Positions 17,085 through 26,828 of a stretch of 64,000 bases of DNA are shown here, piece by piece (the first letter of the stretch is position 1; every line of letters begins with the position of its first letter). Source of the stretch: Bacillus sp. Marseille-Q1617 (lineage in GTDB: Bacteria > Bacillota > Bacilli > Bacillales > Bacillaceae_B); assembly GCF_903645295.1 (NCBI RefSeq), contig NZ_CAHJXM010000001.1, forward strand, positions 1,551,501 to 1,615,500. The letters are read 5' to 3'. The notes below the pieces were generated by a model. The model made no database searches. It was given only the letters and a program-made list of their open reading frames with translations, and was not told the origin of the DNA. A program made the translations under genes and the position numbers.

Positions 17085-17981
17085 ATGAAGATAGGAATTA
17101 TTGGAGGAGGGGCGATAGGGCTTCTTTTCTCCCATTATTTAAGTAAAAAGTTCGATGTCACACTTCTTGTTAGAAGAAATGAACAATTACAGAAGGTCAA
17201 CCGACTGGGTGTTACCCTTAAGCGGGAAGATTGTTCAAATACTGCTTATATTCATACTGAAAGACTGTCTGGAAGCAGAATGGAGTTCGATTTAATTTTT
17301 GTCGCAGTAAAAGAATATAATCTTGCTCCGATTCTCACAACCTTGACTGAGACGCATGCCCATATCCCCCTGATCTTCCTTCAGAATGGAATCGGGCATA
17401 TAGAACGAGTGAAAAGCCTCCCTCATCATACTCTTTTGGCAGGATCTGTAGAACATGGGGCGTTGAGAGAAAATGATCACTCTGTGATTCATTTGGGAAT
17501 AGGCAAGACAAATCTTGCATTTATTAGAGGAAAATCAAGTAGTATAGAAGAATTATTAATACAGTATATAGAAAATTTTCCAATCCTCCTTCAAGACGAC
17601 TATGAAAAAATGATGTTAAAGAAATTATTTGTAAACGTCTTGATAAATCCCCTTACGTCAATTGCTGGAGTGAAGAATGGAAGATTACCGGAAAATCCAC
17701 ACTTCCTTCACATTCAACATAAGTTATTTGAAGAACTGCAGATTCTTTTTCCTCACATGAAGGATCAGATTCACTTCCAGGAGATATTGGACATTTGTTA
17801 CAGCACTTCAGCCAATCGTTCATCCATGCTGAAAGATATTGAAGAACAGAGGAAGACAGAGATTGAAACTATTTTAGGAGCCTTATTGATGAAGGCTGAA
17901 ACAGAAAACCATTTTGTACCCATCATGAAAACACTTTACGAATTAGTTAAAGGAATTGAAAGAGAAGGTCAGGGGGGGTAG
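17085..17981 (+). CDS. panE: 2-dehydropantoate 2-reductase
   Basis: NADPH-dependent reduction of ketopantoate to pantoate in pantothenate/CoA synthesis; corresponds to B. subtilis YlbQ/PanE. N-terminal Rossmann motif GIIGGGAIG, then VAVKEY and LQNGIGH segments; C-terminal all-helical domain with LFVNVLINPLTSI. 298 residues, GAAGGAGA before the ATG. The following small membrane-protein gene starts 1 bp after the stop. Confidence 0.94.
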   Translation: MKIGIIGGGAIGLLFSHYLSKKFDVTLLVRRNEQLQKVNRLGVTLKREDCSNTAYIHTERLSGSRMEFDLIFVAVKEYNLAPILTTLTETHAHIPLIFLQNGIGHIERVKSLPHHTLLAGSVEHGALRENDHSVIHLGIGKTNLAFIRGKSSSIEELLIQYIENFPILLQDDYEKMMLKKLFVNVLINPLTSIAGVKNGRLPENPHFLHIQHKLFEELQILFPHMKDQIHFQEILDICYSTSANRSSMLKDIEEQRKTEIETILGALLMKAETENHFVPIMKTLYELVKGIEREGQGG

Positions 17982-17982
17982 A

Positions 17983-18369
17983 ATGGCTTCCATATTTTCC
18001 ACGGTCATTGCGATATTTGTCATTATTCCATTCTTGGGATATTTCATCAGTTTTATCATTGCAAAGGAAGTAATGAAGAATCACAGGAAAGCTGTTCATC
18101 TTGCAATTGATGTGACAACGTTTTTATTGATGGTTTCTGTCCACTTTATTGTACTTGCCATTTGGGATACCTCATATTTATGGTTGATATTTCTATGTGT
18201 TTGCTGCGTCGGCTTGATATTCGCCGTTTTATATTGGAAGGCAAAGGGGGAAATTCATTACCCTAAGCTCCTAAGAGGTGTATGGAGAATAAATTTCCTC
18301 CTGTTTTTCGCAGCTTATATTGGTTTGATGATCACGGGTTTGATCCTTCGTATTATCGAGCTGAACTAA
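17983..18369 (+). CDS. DUF3397-type small integral membrane protein
   Basis: 128 residues, four predicted membrane spans (about 4-26, 37-60, 63-82, 100-122). I recall DUF3397 proteins between panE and bshC in several Bacillus species; the fit rests on location and topology. The start follows a G-rich ribosome-binding site (AGGGGGGG) that overlaps the end of panE, indicating translational coupling. Function unknown. Confidence 0.8.
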   Translation: MASIFSTVIAIFVIIPFLGYFISFIIAKEVMKNHRKAVHLAIDVTTFLLMVSVHFIVLAIWDTSYLWLIFLCVCCVGLIFAVLYWKAKGEIHYPKLLRGVWRINFLLFFAAYIGLMITGLILRIIELN

Positions 18370-18411
18370 CCTTTTCGCATAAGCAGTTTTTTTCCTTTTC
18401 AGTTAGTGAAA

Positions 18412-18420
18412 TGTTATACT
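18412..18420 (+). promoter_or_regulatory. Possible extended -10 promoter before bshC
   Basis: TGT-TATACT (18412-18420) forms an extended -10 box 44 bp before bshC. The -35 region (TTCCTT at 17-bp spacing) is poor. Confidence 0.45.
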
Positions 18421-18463
18421 CTTCGGTAGGAAATAAAGAGTTTGAAAAGGAGTAGTAGTTCAT

Positions 18464-20083
18464 ATGGAATTGGAGAATCTGAACATTCCGTCAATCAACC
18501 AGTTTGCTTCACTTTATATACAACAGAAAGAACCTGTGACTTCTTTTTTTCATTATAATATCAATCAGCCTGACGTCTATTCTAATAGGCTGGATGATTT
18601 GAAAATTCGGGACTTCCCGCGTGAAGAGCTGACTGAATGTATTGCCTCATATATGAAAGGCCTGCCATCAGCAGATAAAGTAGAAGAATCTCTAACGAAA
18701 TTAAAAGCTGGGGCAGTTACTGTTGTTGCCGGGCAGCAGGCAGGCTTATTGACGGGTCCGTTATATACCATACATAAAATTATTTCGATCATCAAATTGG
18801 CACAGCAGCAGGAAGAAACATTGAACCATCCTGTTGTTCCTGTCTTCTGGATAGCCGGGGAAGATCATGATTATCAGGAAGTGAATCACATCTACTTAGA
18901 AAAAGGCAGCAAAATCGAGAAGGCGGGTTATCCTGAACGAGTTCTTGATAAGAAGATGACTTCAGATATTTCATTCGATAAAAATATCATGAAGGACTGG
19001 GTCAAGGAAATCATCCAGACTCTTGGTGAAACCCGGTATACTAATAAACTTTCTTCTGAATTGAACAACATGATTGATGTTCAGGATGAGCTGGTCAGGT
19101 TCTTCGCACATATTGTGATGCATTTGTTCAAGGAATTCGGTTTATTGGTGATTGATTCTGCGTATTCTCCTTTAAGGAATCTTGAAAAGAATCATTTTCA
19201 TCATCTGATTGAAAGCAGCCAGAGTATCACAAATGCAGTACTCGAGATGCAGGAAAAAATAAAAGGTAACGGGTTCTCCACACAATTGGACATCTCTCCC
19301 GAAGCAGCGAATCTATTTATCAACATAAATGATGAACGTGCATTATTAGAAAGAGAAGGATTCGATTTCAAAGAAAAAAATACAGGAAGCAACATCACAA
19401 ACAGGGAATTACTGGCCATGCTTGAAGAGACTCCTGAAAGATTCAGCAACAATGTGGTGACAAGGCCAATGATGCAGGAATGGCTGTTTCCGACCCTTGC
19501 GTTTATTGGGGGACCTGGTGAAATCGCCTATTGGGGTGAATTGAAAAAAGCATTCGAATATGTGGGATTGAAGCTTCCTCCGGTCGTCCCGAGATTAAGT
19601 ATCACCTTGCTTGAAAGAGAAGTAGAGAAGAAACTGAACCTGCTGGAGCTTTCTGTGCCACAGGTATTGATCGATGGGGTCACTGAAAAACGCGAAAAAT
19701 ATTGGGATTCTATAAAAGTACCCACTTTGGAAAAAGAAATATCCGATCTCGAACAGTTGCTTCACGAAAAGTACAACCATATCCGTGATAAATCTGAACG
19801 TATCGACCCGGGATTAAATCAGATTGTGGAAAAGAATTTATCCATCCACCTCCATCAATTTGATTACTTGAGGAAGAGGGCAGATAAGGCCCTCAGAGAT
19901 AAACATGAAAAAACCTTTTCGGACTTCGCTAAAGTGGAAAACTGTCTCCGTCCCAACAATGGGCCGCAGGAGAGAACCTGGAACACCCTTTATTTCTTGA
20001 ATAAATACGGGGATAGCTTCATTCAGGATCTGGTCTCCCTCCCACTCGAATTTGATGGGACTCATAAGGTTGTTTATTTGTAA
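18464..20083 (+). CDS. bshC: Bacillithiol biosynthesis cysteine-adding enzyme BshC
   Basis: Last step of bacillithiol synthesis, addition of cysteine to GlcN-malate. 539 residues match B. subtilis YllA/BshC throughout: VVAGQQAGLLTGPLYTIHK, VPVFWIAGEDHDYQEVNH with the HIGH-like HDYQE region, and the conserved ending with RERTWNTLYFLNKYG-like residues. It has the class-I nucleotidyltransferase-like core and a C-terminal coiled coil (about 380-470). A strong terminator separates it from mraZ. Confidence 0.95.
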   Translation: MELENLNIPSINQFASLYIQQKEPVTSFFHYNINQPDVYSNRLDDLKIRDFPREELTECIASYMKGLPSADKVEESLTKLKAGAVTVVAGQQAGLLTGPLYTIHKIISIIKLAQQQEETLNHPVVPVFWIAGEDHDYQEVNHIYLEKGSKIEKAGYPERVLDKKMTSDISFDKNIMKDWVKEIIQTLGETRYTNKLSSELNNMIDVQDELVRFFAHIVMHLFKEFGLLVIDSAYSPLRNLEKNHFHHLIESSQSITNAVLEMQEKIKGNGFSTQLDISPEAANLFININDERALLEREGFDFKEKNTGSNITNRELLAMLEETPERFSNNVVTRPMMQEWLFPTLAFIGGPGEIAYWGELKKAFEYVGLKLPPVVPRLSITLLEREVEKKLNLLELSVPQVLIDGVTEKREKYWDSIKVPTLEKEISDLEQLLHEKYNHIRDKSERIDPGLNQIVEKNLSIHLHQFDYLRKRADKALRDKHEKTFSDFAKVENCLRPNNGPQERTWNTLYFLNKYGDSFIQDLVSLPLEFDGTHKVVYL

Positions 20084-20124
20084 CATTGTAAGACATTTCA
20101 TGCCCTAATAAACGAACAACTATT

Positions 20125-20167
20125 AAAGGACTTCTTTCGTAATAAAGTACGAAAGAAGTCCTTTTTG
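20125..20167 (+). terminator. Terminator after bshC
   Basis: Seventeen-base perfect stem (20125-20141 with 20148-20164) followed by Ts. Confidence 0.92.
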
Positions 20168-20272
20168 TGTGCTTAAAAGACAAATTACACTTTCTTTCAT
20201 TGTCAGGAAAAGGGAGAAAAAGGCTGAAAAAAGTTAAAGGAAATAATTAATAAAAATAGAATTTAGAAAACA

Positions 20273-20318
20273 GTGGAGAAAAGTGGGGGGATGTGGTACA
20301 TTTGTGATAGAAAGTGGG
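20273..20318 (+). promoter_or_regulatory. MraZ operator: five phased GTGG repeats
   Basis: GTGG/GTGA cores start at 20273, 20283, 20293, 20304 and 20314, i.e. every 10-11 bp, just ahead of mraZ. MraZ rings are known to bind such direct repeats in the mra promoter, repressing the cluster. The last repeat overlaps the mraZ ribosome-binding site. A candidate promoter just upstream is TTAAAG (20234-20239), 17 nt, TAGAAT (20257-20262), which is weak. Confidence 0.82.
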
Positions 20319-20328
20319 GGCAGTGCAT

Positions 20329-20760
20329 ATGTTCATGGGCGAATATCAACATAACATTGATAATAAGGGCCGTTTAATTGTGCCTGCCAAGTTCCGCGAT
20401 CTACTCGGCGAGTCATTCGTCATCACCCGTGGATTAGACCAATGCTTATTCGGCTACCCAATGGATGAATGGCGGGCGCTCGAAGAAAAGCTGAAAGCTT
20501 TACCACTTACAAAGAAAGATGCCCGAGCCTTTACGCGCTTCTTCTTTTCTGGAGCAACGGAAAGTGAATTGGACAAGACAGGGAGAATAAACATCCCTTC
20601 CACCCTTGTCAGTTATGCACAGCTGGATAAAGAATGCATCATCCTTGGAGTTTCCAATCGGATTGAGATTTGGAGTAAGGCTTTATGGGAAGACTACTTC
20701 ACAGAGTCTGAAGATTCTTTTGCAGAACTTGCAGAGAATATGATAGGATTTGATATTTAA
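20329..20760 (+). CDS. mraZ: Transcriptional regulator MraZ
   Basis: 143 residues with two SpoVT/AbrB-like DNA-binding repeats, each carrying the DxxGR signature: [13 protein letters not shown] (about 11-23) and [12 protein letters not shown]. Forms octamer-like rings and represses the division/wall cluster. ATG 20329 is 8 nt after GTGGGGGC and gives the standard MFMGEYQH start. First gene of the cluster; rsmH follows. Confidence 0.97.
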   Translation: MFMGEYQHNIDNKGRLIVPAKFRDLLGESFVITRGLDQCLFGYPMDEWRALEEKLKALPLTKKDARAFTRFFFSGATESELDKTGRINIPSTLVSYAQLDKECIILGVSNRIEIWSKALWEDYFTESEDSFAELAENMIGFDI

Positions 20761-20797
20761 CAGATCAAAAACGTTCGATTGGAAAGGTGAAATCAAC

Positions 20798-21733
20798 ATG
20801 TTTAAACATACAACAGTTTTATTGAAAGAAACGGTAGATGGATTGAATATTAAAGAAGACGGGGTTTATGTGGATTGTACTTTAGGCGGTGCAGGGCATA
20901 GTGAGTACTTGCTGAGCCAATTGTCCGAGAAGGGACATCTCTATTGTTTCGATCAGGATGAAACCGCAATCAACCACGCCAGGGAAAAACTTTTACCCTA
21001 TCAGGGTAAGGTGACTTTCGTTCAATCCAATTTCCGCCATTTGAAAGAAGAGCTTGAGCAGCTTGGAGTACATAGTGTCGATGGCATTCTTTACGACCTT
21101 GGGGTATCATCACCCCAGCTTGATACACCGGAAAGGGGCTTCAGCTACCATCATGATGCACCGCTTGATATGAGAATGGACCTTGAAGCTGATATCTCTG
21201 CATTCGATGTGGTGAACCACTGGTCATTTGAGGATCTTGTCCGTATCTTTTATCGGTATGGAGAAGAAAAATTTTCAAAGCAAATCGCTAGAAAGATTGA
21301 AGCGGCACGCGAATTGAAGCCGATAGAAACCACAGGAGAGCTGGTTGAATTGATAAAGGAAGGAATTCCTGCACCTGCCCGCAGAAAGGGAGGACATCCT
21401 GCCAAAAGAGTGTTTCAGGCTATCCGGATTGCCGTCAATGATGAACTCGGTGCATTTGAAGATTCCCTTGAGCAAGCGATAGACATACTTGGAAAAGGCG
21501 GAAGGGTCAGCGTCATCACTTTCCATTCATTGGAAGACCGCATGTGTAAAACCATGTTTAAAGAGAAAGCCTCCGGACCGGATTTGCCGCCGGGGCTGCC
21601 GATTATTCCAAAAGAATATGAACCAGTATTAAAACTCGTTACAAGAAAGCCGATATTACCAAGCGAGGAAGAACTCTCTGAAAATAATAGAGCAAGGTCA
21701 GCGAAGTTAAGAATTGCAGAAAAAAATAGATAA
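20798..21733 (+). CDS. rsmH: 16S rRNA (cytosine1402-N4)-methyltransferase RsmH (MraW)
   Basis: 311 residues. The N-terminus [16 protein letters not shown] motif [26 protein letters not shown] and [16 protein letters not shown] are diagnostic. Methylates N4 of C1402 in the ribosomal P site. ATG 20798 follows AAAGGTGA; the open frame upstream overlaps mraZ and is not used. Spaced 24 bp from ftsL. Confidence 0.97.
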   Translation: MFKHTTVLLKETVDGLNIKEDGVYVDCTLGGAGHSEYLLSQLSEKGHLYCFDQDETAINHAREKLLPYQGKVTFVQSNFRHLKEELEQLGVHSVDGILYDLGVSSPQLDTPERGFSYHHDAPLDMRMDLEADISAFDVVNHWSFEDLVRIFYRYGEEKFSKQIARKIEAARELKPIETTGELVELIKEGIPAPARRKGGHPAKRVFQAIRIAVNDELGAFEDSLEQAIDILGKGGRVSVITFHSLEDRMCKTMFKEKASGPDLPPGLPIIPKEYEPVLKLVTRKPILPSEEELSENNRARSAKLRIAEKNR

Positions 21734-21757
21734 AAAAGGAAATGGGAGGGAGAAACA

Positions 21758-22126
21758 ATGAGTAACTTAGCCAGAAACTATGAAAGGCAGCAAGTCGAAC
21801 AATCAAATCAATCTGTTCAGGTGAAGCCTCAGCCGCTTAGAAAAGAACAGCGTTCAGTCATCACACCAGGTGAAAAGATCCTTGTCGCAATCTTTGCTAT
21901 GGTGTTTTGCTTCCTTGCTGTACAGATTGTACAGACGCAGGCAGCAATCTACGACGTGAACAAAGAAGTGCAAGTGATGGAAACATCCGTTGAAAAACAA
22001 GAAAAGGCGAATAACGACCTCAAACTTCAAATCAGTGAGTTAAGCACATATGAGCGTATCTTGGAAAAAGCCAAAGAGCTTGGACTTAACTTAAAAGAAA
22101 AGAATGTGAAGGTTGTTGAACAATAA
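21758..22126 (+). CDS. ftsL: Cell division protein FtsL
   Basis: 122-residue bitopic protein: cytoplasmic N-terminus of about 45 residues, one span (about 45-65), then a leucine-zipper-like coiled coil (VNKEVQVMETSVEKQEK...). Partner of DivIC and DivIB in the septal complex. GGGAGGGAGAA precedes the ATG. Its TAA overlaps the pbpB ATG by one base, so translation is coupled. Confidence 0.95.
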   Translation: MSNLARNYERQQVEQSNQSVQVKPQPLRKEQRSVITPGEKILVAIFAMVFCFLAVQIVQTQAAIYDVNKEVQVMETSVEKQEKANNDLKLQISELSTYERILEKAKELGLNLKEKNVKVVEQ

Positions 22127-24339
22127 TGAAAAAAAGACCAAGTATGAACATAGGGGCAGCCATCCTTTTCGGGATTTTCGGCTTGCTCTTTTTTGTATTA
22201 ATGGTTCGCTTTATAACAATCCAAGTAACAGGCGAGGCTGAAGGTAAAGTCCTTGCTTCACAGGCAGCAGAAAAATATATTAAGAGCCGCATCCTTGAAG
22301 CCCATAGGGGAACCATCTTTGACCATAAAGGGGAAGTGATCGCTGAAGACACTTCTGCTTACACCTTAGTTGCAGTCCTCAGCCCGACGGTGACAAGTGA
22401 CCCTGATAATCCTAAGCATGTAACGGAACCGAAAAAGACGGCCAGAGAACTTTCTATGTTCATAGACATGAAGGAAAGTGAAATCTATGAAAAATTAACA
22501 TCCGAGGGGGCCTACCAGGTGGAGTTCGGTTCAGCCGGCCGTGCCCTCTCTCATCAATTGATGCTTGATATCAAAGATGAAGGGCTGCCGGGCATTACAT
22601 TCAGGAAAGAAGCTAAACGGTTCTATCCCAATGGATCCTTTGCTTCCCATTTGATCGGCTTTGCACAGAAGACGACTACTGATGACGGCGAGTCTGTTAC
22701 AACAGGTAAAATGGGAATTGAAAAAAGCTTTAATGACATCCTGAGCGGAAAAAACGGTTCAGTTGAATACAAAAGTGATGTGTGGGGATATCTTCTCCCT
22801 AACTCAGAAGAGCACGTCACACCCCCACAGGATGGGAATGATATTTATCTGACCATTGATAAGAAAATTCAGACGTTCCTTGAAGAAGCAATGAATCAAG
22901 TACAGAAACAGTATAAGCCGAAGCAGATGTTTGCGATCGTAGCAGATCCCAAAACAGGACAAATCCTTGGAATGACACAGCGGCCGACCTTTCACCCTGA
23001 CACAAGGGCGGGACTGGAAGATAACTGGACAAATAGGATCGTAGAAGAAACGATAGAGCCGGGATCGACGATGAAATCCTTCTCACTTGCAGCAGCAGTG
23101 AACGAAGGAAAGTTCAATCCTAACGAGGCATTTCAATCAGGGACTTACAAAGTGGATAATGTCCCTAATCCCATTCGTGATCATAATGGCGGGGAAGGCT
23201 GGGGATCGATTTCTTTCCTTGAAGGAGTGCAGCGGTCATCCAATGTAGCTTTTGCTTATCTGCTGGATAGAATCGGTTTCGAAACATTTGAAGGATATTT
23301 ACATGATTTTGGTTTCGGTGAAAAGACCAACGTCGGCCTTCCGCATGAGGCCTCGGGTTCGATTCTTTATCATTATCCAATTGAAAAATATACAACCATT
23401 TTTGGGCAGGGGACAACTGTCACTCCGCTGCAGATGATCCAGGCAGAATCTGCGATTGCAAATGACGGAAAAATGATGAAGCCTTATGTCATATCAAAAG
23501 TGGTGGATCCGAATACAAAAGAGGTAGTGAAAGAAACAAAGCCGCAAGTAGCGGGAACCCCTATTTCTAAAGAAACTGCCGAGAAGACAAGAAAATACTT
23601 AGAGTCGACAGTCACCTCCGAAAATGGCACGGGTGCCAGGTTTGCGATCGAAGGCTACAGTGTAGCCGGGAAATCTGGAACAGCCCAGATCCCCGACCCG
23701 GAAACCGGGGGATACAAATATGGAAAAGAAAACTATCTCTTTTCCTTTATAGGAATGGCACCGGCTGATAATCCGCAGCTGATTGTTTATGTAGGGGTGC
23801 AGGAACCTGAATTGAAGCCTACAGAGATAGGGTCTGACCCTGTTTCAGATGTTTTTAAACCAGTCATGCAGAACAGTTTGAAATACTTAAATATTAAACC
23901 GCAGGAAAAAGTGAATCTTAAACAAGAACAAATTCCTGACTTAGCTGGTATGAGTGTTGAAAAAGCAAAGTCAGAAATAGAAAAATCAGGTGCCAAGCCT
24001 GTTGTGGTGGGTAACGGTTCAGAAGTAACCAGACAGCTGCCGCAGGCAGGCAGTGAAATGCTTGAAGGCGGGAAGGTGATTCTCAGAACGGACGGGGACA
24101 TTACGATTCCTGATATGAAGGGCTGGTCGATAAGGGATGTCTTTAAAGTAGCGAATATTGCCGGTCTCAAAATCAATATGGTTGGCAATGGATTTGCTGT
24201 AAGTCAGAACATTCAGCCTGATTCTCCTGTAAATGAAAGCGAACCTCTAGTGGTGAACTTTAAAACACCGGAAGAACAGCTGCAGAAGAAAAAAGAAGAA
24301 GCCTCTGAAGACTCTGAAGAAGAAAGACCCTTGAATTAG
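22126..24339 (+). CDS. pbpB: Septal transpeptidase PBP 2B (PbpB)
   Basis: 737-residue class B PBP required for division (FtsI equivalent). N-terminal anchor (about 12-32), PBP dimerisation domain, transpeptidase domain with active-site EPGSTMKSF, SSN and the KSGTAQ triad, then two PASTA repeats (from about residue 600). An acidic coiled tail ends the protein. The active-site order and PASTA pair match B. subtilis PbpB; the following gene is its sporulation paralogue spoVD. Confidence 0.97.
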   Translation: MKKRPSMNIGAAILFGIFGLLFFVLMVRFITIQVTGEAEGKVLASQAAEKYIKSRILEAHRGTIFDHKGEVIAEDTSAYTLVAVLSPTVTSDPDNPKHVTEPKKTARELSMFIDMKESEIYEKLTSEGAYQVEFGSAGRALSHQLMLDIKDEGLPGITFRKEAKRFYPNGSFASHLIGFAQKTTTDDGESVTTGKMGIEKSFNDILSGKNGSVEYKSDVWGYLLPNSEEHVTPPQDGNDIYLTIDKKIQTFLEEAMNQVQKQYKPKQMFAIVADPKTGQILGMTQRPTFHPDTRAGLEDNWTNRIVEETIEPGSTMKSFSLAAAVNEGKFNPNEAFQSGTYKVDNVPNPIRDHNGGEGWGSISFLEGVQRSSNVAFAYLLDRIGFETFEGYLHDFGFGEKTNVGLPHEASGSILYHYPIEKYTTIFGQGTTVTPLQMIQAESAIANDGKMMKPYVISKVVDPNTKEVVKETKPQVAGTPISKETAEKTRKYLESTVTSENGTGARFAIEGYSVAGKSGTAQIPDPETGGYKYGKENYLFSFIGMAPADNPQLIVYVGVQEPELKPTEIGSDPVSDVFKPVMQNSLKYLNIKPQEKVNLKQEQIPDLAGMSVEKAKSEIEKSGAKPVVVGNGSEVTRQLPQAGSEMLEGGKVILRTDGDITIPDMKGWSIRDVFKVANIAGLKINMVGNGFAVSQNIQPDSPVNESEPLVVNFKTPEEQLQKKKEEASEDSEEERPLN

Positions 24340-24517
24340 ATAGTGGAATAGAAAGGATGGACGTTTCGGTGTGTTCACTTCATGCTCGCTTTGCGAATAG
24401 CCGCGGAGAGGGGTGACACTCGGAAGGGTCGTCCTTTTCTTTTTGCAATCGTGAAACTCTATTCTAATCACCGCCCATCATCTGCATGTGCTGCTGCTAT
24501 AAAGAAATACATACCCG

Positions 24518-24537
24518 TGTGTGTCCAAGCATATAAT
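24518..24537 (+). promoter_or_regulatory. Possible SigE promoter before spoVD
   Basis: The 227-bp gap between pbpB and spoVD contains CATATAAT (24530-24537), close to the SigE -10 CATACAAT, with a poor -35 (AATACAT region) upstream. spoVD is SigE-dependent in B. subtilis. An imperfect inverted repeat (GAAAGGATGGACG near 24351 and CGTCCTTTTC near 24431) may end pbpB transcription. Confidence 0.35.
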
Positions 24538-24567
24538 GGAACGAGCCATAGAAGGGGAGGTCCATTT

Positions 24568-26484
24568 GTGAAAAGAGTATCGAATGTAACGGTTAGAAAA
24601 AGGTTAGCAATTGCTCTGGTTGTGGGAGTGATGATATTTTCCATCATTGATTTGAGGCTTGGGTATGTGCAGTTTTTTATGGGGGATATGCTGACAAGCC
24701 GTGCCAAAGATTCGTGGAGCCGGAATATCCCTTTTCAGCCTGAACGGGGGAAAATAGTAGACCGGAATGGGGTGGAGTTAGCGGGCAACCAAAGTGCACC
24801 AACCATTTTTGTCGTTCCCAGACAAGTAACCGACCCTCAAGAAACCGCGGAGAAACTGGCGCCTGTTCTTAATATTTCAGTAGAAACTGCATATAAATAT
24901 GTAACACAGCAGGCGAGTATGGTTTTAATAAAAGAAGCAAGAAAAATATCCTATGAAAAAGCGAAGGAAGTCACAGAGCTAAACCTTAAGGGAATTTACC
25001 TGGGAGAAGACTCAAAAAGGTATTACCCTTATGGAAGCTATCTATCCCATGTGCTTGGTTTTGCCGGTATTGATAACCAGGGACTGATGGGACTTGAACT
25101 TTCATACGATGAGGAACTGACAGGTGATAAGGGATATGTGAAGTTTTTCTCAGATGCGAAAGGGAAGCGGATGGGGGACATGGCGGACGATTTTGATGAT
25201 CCGGAGAATGGTCTGGATCTAAAACTGACGATCGATACGAAGGTTCAGACAATTGTAGAAAGAGAACTGGATATCGCTCAGGCCACCTATAACCCGGATG
25301 GGATGATCGCCATTGCGATGAATCCAAAGAAAGGTGAAATCTTAGCGATGGCGAGCCGCCCTACATTTGACCCTGCAAATTTCCGAAATGTACCGCAGGA
25401 AATATATAACCGCAACCTGCCCATCTGGAGTACGTATGAACCGGGATCGACCTTTAAAATTATCACCCTGGCAGCTGCCCTTCAAGAAAATAAGGTTGAC
25501 TTGTATAAAGAAAAGTTTCATGATTCAGGTCACGTCGAAGTGGCTGGATCTACACTTCACTGTTGGAAAAGAGGGGGGCATGGTACACAAACCTTCCTCC
25601 AAGTTGTACAAAACTCCTGCAACCCCGGTTTTGTTGAGCTGGGGGAACGGCTTGGCAAAGAAACATTATTTAAATACATTAAAGACTTTGGATTTGGTCA
25701 GAAAACAGGGATCGATCTACAAGGTGAAGGGAAAGGGATTTTGTTCAATTTAGACCGGGTGGGTCCGGTTGAACAAGCGACAACAGCTTTCGGCCAGGGT
25801 GTTGCTGTAACCCCTATCCAGCAGGTGGCAGCCGTTTCAGCCGCTGTCAATGGGGGGATCCTGTATCAGCCATATATTGCGAAAGAGCTGATCGACCCTG
25901 AAACAAATGAAGTCGTTATGAGAAAGTCACCTCAAGTCAAGAAACGAGTAATCTCTGAAGAAACATCCAAACAAATAAGGGATGCACTTGAAAGTGTGGT
26001 TGCACAAGGAACAGGAGGAAAGGCATTCGTGGATGGCTACCGTGTTGGGGGCAAAACAGGTACTGCCCAGAAAGCCAAGGATGGTAAGTATTTAGAGAAC
26101 AATCACATCGTGTCGTTCATGGGCGTGGCCCCGGCCGACGATCCGGAAATAGTCGTTTATATAGCGGTGGATAACCCGAAAGGAACGGTACAATTCGGCG
26201 GGGTGGTAGCTGCCCCCATCGCCGGCAGTATAATAGGAGATAGTTTAGAAGCAATGGGAGTGCCTAAAAGAAAAGAGCAAATCGAGAAAAAAATGAATTG
26301 GGATGACATCCCATTGATCGAAACCCCGGATTTGATCGGATTGTCTAAAAAAGAGCTGCAGCAGCAATTGGTCAACCTAAACCTTGATATCAGCGGCAGC
26401 GGAGAAAAGGTAGTAAATCAATCGCCTGATCCAGGAGTAAAAATAAAGCAGGGGTCAACGGTACGGGTTTATTTATCTGAATAA
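24568..26484 (+). CDS. spoVD: Sporulation-specific PBP SpoVD
   Basis: 638-residue class B PBP for spore cortex synthesis, acting with SpoVE at the outer forespore membrane. N-terminal anchor (about 10-30), dimerisation domain, transpeptidase motifs EPGSTFKI, SCN and KTGTAQ, and one PASTA repeat, as in B. subtilis. The two cysteines of the HCWKRGGHG...NSCNPG stretch, which in B. subtilis form the redox switch reduced by StoA, are conserved. GTG 24568 is 7 nt after GGGGAGG and gives the usual KRVSNVTVRKR start. Confidence 0.97.
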   Translation: MKRVSNVTVRKRLAIALVVGVMIFSIIDLRLGYVQFFMGDMLTSRAKDSWSRNIPFQPERGKIVDRNGVELAGNQSAPTIFVVPRQVTDPQETAEKLAPVLNISVETAYKYVTQQASMVLIKEARKISYEKAKEVTELNLKGIYLGEDSKRYYPYGSYLSHVLGFAGIDNQGLMGLELSYDEELTGDKGYVKFFSDAKGKRMGDMADDFDDPENGLDLKLTIDTKVQTIVERELDIAQATYNPDGMIAIAMNPKKGEILAMASRPTFDPANFRNVPQEIYNRNLPIWSTYEPGSTFKIITLAAALQENKVDLYKEKFHDSGHVEVAGSTLHCWKRGGHGTQTFLQVVQNSCNPGFVELGERLGKETLFKYIKDFGFGQKTGIDLQGEGKGILFNLDRVGPVEQATTAFGQGVAVTPIQQVAAVSAAVNGGILYQPYIAKELIDPETNEVVMRKSPQVKKRVISEETSKQIRDALESVVAQGTGGKAFVDGYRVGGKTGTAQKAKDGKYLENNHIVSFMGVAPADDPEIVVYIAVDNPKGTVQFGGVVAAPIAGSIIGDSLEAMGVPKRKEQIEKKMNWDDIPLIETPDLIGLSKKELQQQLVNLNLDISGSGEKVVNQSPDPGVKIKQGSTVRVYLSE

Positions 26485-26510
26485 ATGCCAAAAGGGGCTT
26501 TCTTGAACAG

Positions 26511-26630
26511 AAAAGCGGAAGGGCTTTGCTCAGGAGGGGGCAGGCATAAGACGGACCGGACATGAAGGCGTTCTTTGCCACCTTGGTCGGTTCGGCTTAT
26601 GACATGTGCCTCCAAGCCCTGCAGTTGGAC
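26511..26630 (-). repeat. Dispersed palindromic repeat, family A, copy 2
   Basis: Reverse-oriented relative of the element at 1203-1326: the reverse complement shares GCAGGGCTT, GAGGCACATGTCATAAGCC, GGCAAAGAACGCCTTC and GTCTTATGCC in the same order. The central stem has several mismatches, so this copy is more degenerate. Confidence 0.85.
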
Positions 26631-26654
26631 ATTGAAAACCCCCTTAAGATTTTT

Positions 26655-26723
26655 GGAGGAGGCTCACGGGTCACCCGCGGAAAGTGAAGTCTTGCACGGA
26701 AATCACGACTGCGGTGTTTATCA
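26655..26723 (+). repeat. Dispersed repeat, family B, right-half remnant
   Basis: Corresponds to the right half of the 15221-15353 element (GGAGGCTCACGGGTCACCCG, GAAGTCTTGCACGGAAAT) with the left half missing. It lies 25 bp after the family A copy, which suggests one element disrupted the other. Together they fill most of the spoVD-murE gap. Confidence 0.82.
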
Positions 26724-26766
26724 GAGCAGCTAAGAATTTAAGAACTAAGTTAAAAGGTTGATAGCT

Positions 26767-26795
26767 TTCAAGTCTGTTTTTATGTAAAATATAAA
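26767..26795 (+). promoter_or_regulatory. Possible SigA promoter for murE
   Basis: TTCAAG (26767-26772), 17 nt, TATAAA (26790-26795), ending about 34 bp before murE. It would let murE be transcribed in vegetative cells despite lying behind spoVD. Confidence 0.5.
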
Positions 26796-26828
26796 AAGGT
26801 TGCTTTCTACCTGTGAGGAGTTGAAATG

